From an uncultured Gemmataceae bacterium (lineage in GTDB: Bacteria; Planctomycetota; Planctomycetia; Gemmatales; Gemmataceae): a stretch of 7,393 nt of DNA. Below the pieces are notes generated by a model, which did not search any database, had not been told where the DNA came from, and was given only the letters and a program-made list of their open reading frames with translations. Below, one piece after another: positions 6,660-7,393 of the stretch. The position numbers and the translations under genes are program-made. The stretch is taken from assembly GCA_937922175.1 (NCBI GenBank), contig CAKZUU010000076.1, forward strand, positions 1-7,393, written 5' to 3'. Each line of letters starts with the position of its first letter. Positions within the stretch are counted from its first letter, which is position 1.

Positions 6660-6814
6660 GTAGATCCGAAAACAAGTTACGTCCCAACGACCCGACTCGC
6701 TCCAAATCAGCGATCCGAGTCTTTCCCTCATGAGCTTTTCCGACGCCCGTTCAAGTCGATGTCGGAAATCGGCACCCATATTGGACACAAACCGTTTGCC
6801 TCACTTGGGAGCCG

Positions 6815-6949
6815 ATGAACCTGCTGTTCGTCGATCCGTCTTTAACGACAGTTACTCTCTGCATGATCTTCTTCGCCGTCATTCTCGGCATGCCAGAACG
6901 TTTTCTTTCTGTCTCGCTGGCACCCGCTATTTGCCGCGAGGCATGTTGA
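6815..6949 (+). CDS. Doubtful small ORF, 44 aa, hydrophobic
   Basis: ATG 6815 to TGA 6947-6949 encodes 44 residues beginning MNLLFVDPSLTT, with a hydrophobic run at about 13-26 (VTLCMIFFAVILGM) that could span or insert in a membrane, then a polar end with two Cys. GGGAG ends only 3 nt before the ATG, closer than usual. I recognise no family. Its 3' part overlaps the 6913-6940 hairpin. It may be chance. Confidence 0.15.
   Translation: MNLLFVDPSLTTVTLCMIFFAVILGMPERFLSVSLAPAICREAC
6913..6940. repeat. Bulged hairpin in the ftsH/DUF1080 gap
   Basis: CTCGC (6913-6917) pairs with GCGAG (6936-6940) and GGCA (6919-6922) with TGCC (6932-6935), with one bulged T and a 9-nt loop. A T-rich tract precedes it on the plus strand and no T-run follows on either strand, so it does not look like a terminator. 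Its role is unknown. Confidence 0.4.
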
Positions 6950-7028
6950 CTCGTCGATTCGGCTGTAGGTCGGAACAATCGTCAGAGCACCTTGTCGGGC
7001 AACTCAGTCACCCGCTCACAACGTGGAC

Positions 7029-7034
7029 TACAAT
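7029..7034 (+). promoter_or_regulatory. Candidate -10 element for the DUF1080 gene
   Basis: TACAAT matches five of six positions of the consensus -10 and lies 57 nt before the ATG at 7092. No good -35 is found at normal spacing (AGTCAC at 17 nt), so confidence is low. Confidence 0.2.
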
Positions 7035-7091
7035 GGCACAGCGGTAGCGTGTACCCGTGACAGCCTCCTCCATCTGGCAGGGATCTCGACA

Positions 7092-7393
7092 ATGACGCCG
7101 CAGTGTCGTATGGGCTTCGGCTTGCTTCTCTTGGGAATGTTTGGCGCGTGTTCCAGCCTCGAGGCCGACGAAACCGGATTTGTGCCCCTTTTCCCCAAAG
7201 ATGGGATTCCGCAAGGCTGGGTCGTTACCACTTGGCACGATCTGGCGCAGAAGGCCTCCGATGCTGGCGCTTGGGTCGTTCGTGATGGTATCCTTCACTC
7301 CCCGGAGAAGCGTGGCACCTGGCTCATCTCGGAACGGCAATACGACGATTTCATTCTCGATTTCGAGGTGAAACTCACCGAGCGGGGTAACTC
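7092..7393 (+). CDS. DUF1080 (3-keto-disaccharide hydrolase) protein, N-terminal part, cut by window end
   Basis: The frame runs open from ATG 7092 to the window end (100 residues plus 2 nt). AGGGA at 7079-7083 sits 8 nt before the ATG. The N-terminus is a signal sequence (FGLLLLGMFGACSSLEAD); FGAC at 17-20 resembles a lipobox with Cys20, so it may be a lipoprotein, or it may be cut after LEA. The mature part matches the start of the DUF1080 / 3-keto-disaccharide hydrolase domain: FVPLFPKDGIPQGWVV, then WVVRDGILHS, GTWLISERQYDDFILDFEVKL and the beginning of the conserved GN(S) turn. The domain is a concanavalin-like beta sandwich very abundant in planctomycetes, linked to cleavage of 3-keto-glycosides, and often secreted. 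The active-site region would lie beyond the window, so activity cannot be judged. It is divergent from ftsH and stands apart from the other genes here. Confidence 0.88.
   Translation, partial: MTPQCRMGFGLLLLGMFGACSSLEADETGFVPLFPKDGIPQGWVVTTWHDLAQKASDAGAWVVRDGILHSPEKRGTWLISERQYDDFILDFEVKLTERGN

Larger units (their letters stand above)
6613..7091. other. 479-bp divergent intergenic region
   Basis: This gap separates ftsH (minus) from the DUF1080 gene (plus). It holds the candidate ftsH -10, a 10-bp palindrome, a bulged hairpin at 6913-6940, a possible 44-codon ORF at 6815-6949 and a candidate -10 for the DUF1080 gene. I found no tRNA, riboswitch or recognisable gene remnant. Confidence 0.6.

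Noticed and set aside
7024..7080. tRNA-like stretch (AGCGGTAGCGT, resembling a D-arm)
   Set aside because: No T-loop motif, no anticodon arm and no acceptor stem pairing around it.

Overview
The window looks like ordinary chromosomal DNA from a GC-rich bacterium, most likely a planctomycete. This rests on a DUF1080 (3-keto-disaccharide hydrolase) protein at the right edge, several exported proteins whose signal peptides end in an A-D-[DE] junction, small operons on both strands, and family-level resemblance only. No marker gene in the window fixes the phylum, so it is an inference. I see no mobile element, CRISPR array, tRNA or rRNA.

Layout, left to right. (1) 2-463, plus strand: C-terminal part of a fumarylacetoacetate hydrolase (FAH) family enzyme, cut by the window edge. 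(2) 551-964, plus: a DUF2200 family protein, preceded by a 40-bp tandem duplication that copies its ribosome binding site and ATG. (3) 965-1255: a convergent gap with inverted repeats. (4) 1256-1687, minus: an exported FKBP-type peptidyl-prolyl isomerase. (5) 1688-1799: a short divergent promoter region holding a perfect 7-3-7 dyad. (6) 1800-2942 and 2985-3716, plus: a Tat-exported molybdenum sulfite oxidase family enzyme followed 42 nt later by an exported TPR protein, probably one transcript. (7) 3721-4554 and 4630-6612, minus: a family 2 glycosyltransferase downstream of the membrane protease FtsH, with 75 nt between them. The glycosyltransferase ends 4 nt from the end of the TPR gene. (8) 6613-7091: a 479-bp divergent gap with candidate promoters, a bulged hairpin and one weak small ORF. 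(9) 7092 to the end, plus: N-terminal third or so of a DUF1080 protein with a lipoprotein-like signal.

Functional picture: FKBP, the sulfite oxidase, the TPR protein and the DUF1080 protein are all predicted to leave the cytoplasm, and FtsH polices the inner membrane, so much of the window serves the cell envelope. The genes do not form one recognisable pathway. No new defence, mobile or biosynthetic system is visible. The most unusual item is the duplicated, out-of-frame translation start ahead of the DUF2200 gene. The next are the dyad between the FKBP and sulfite oxidase genes and the structured non-coding gaps.
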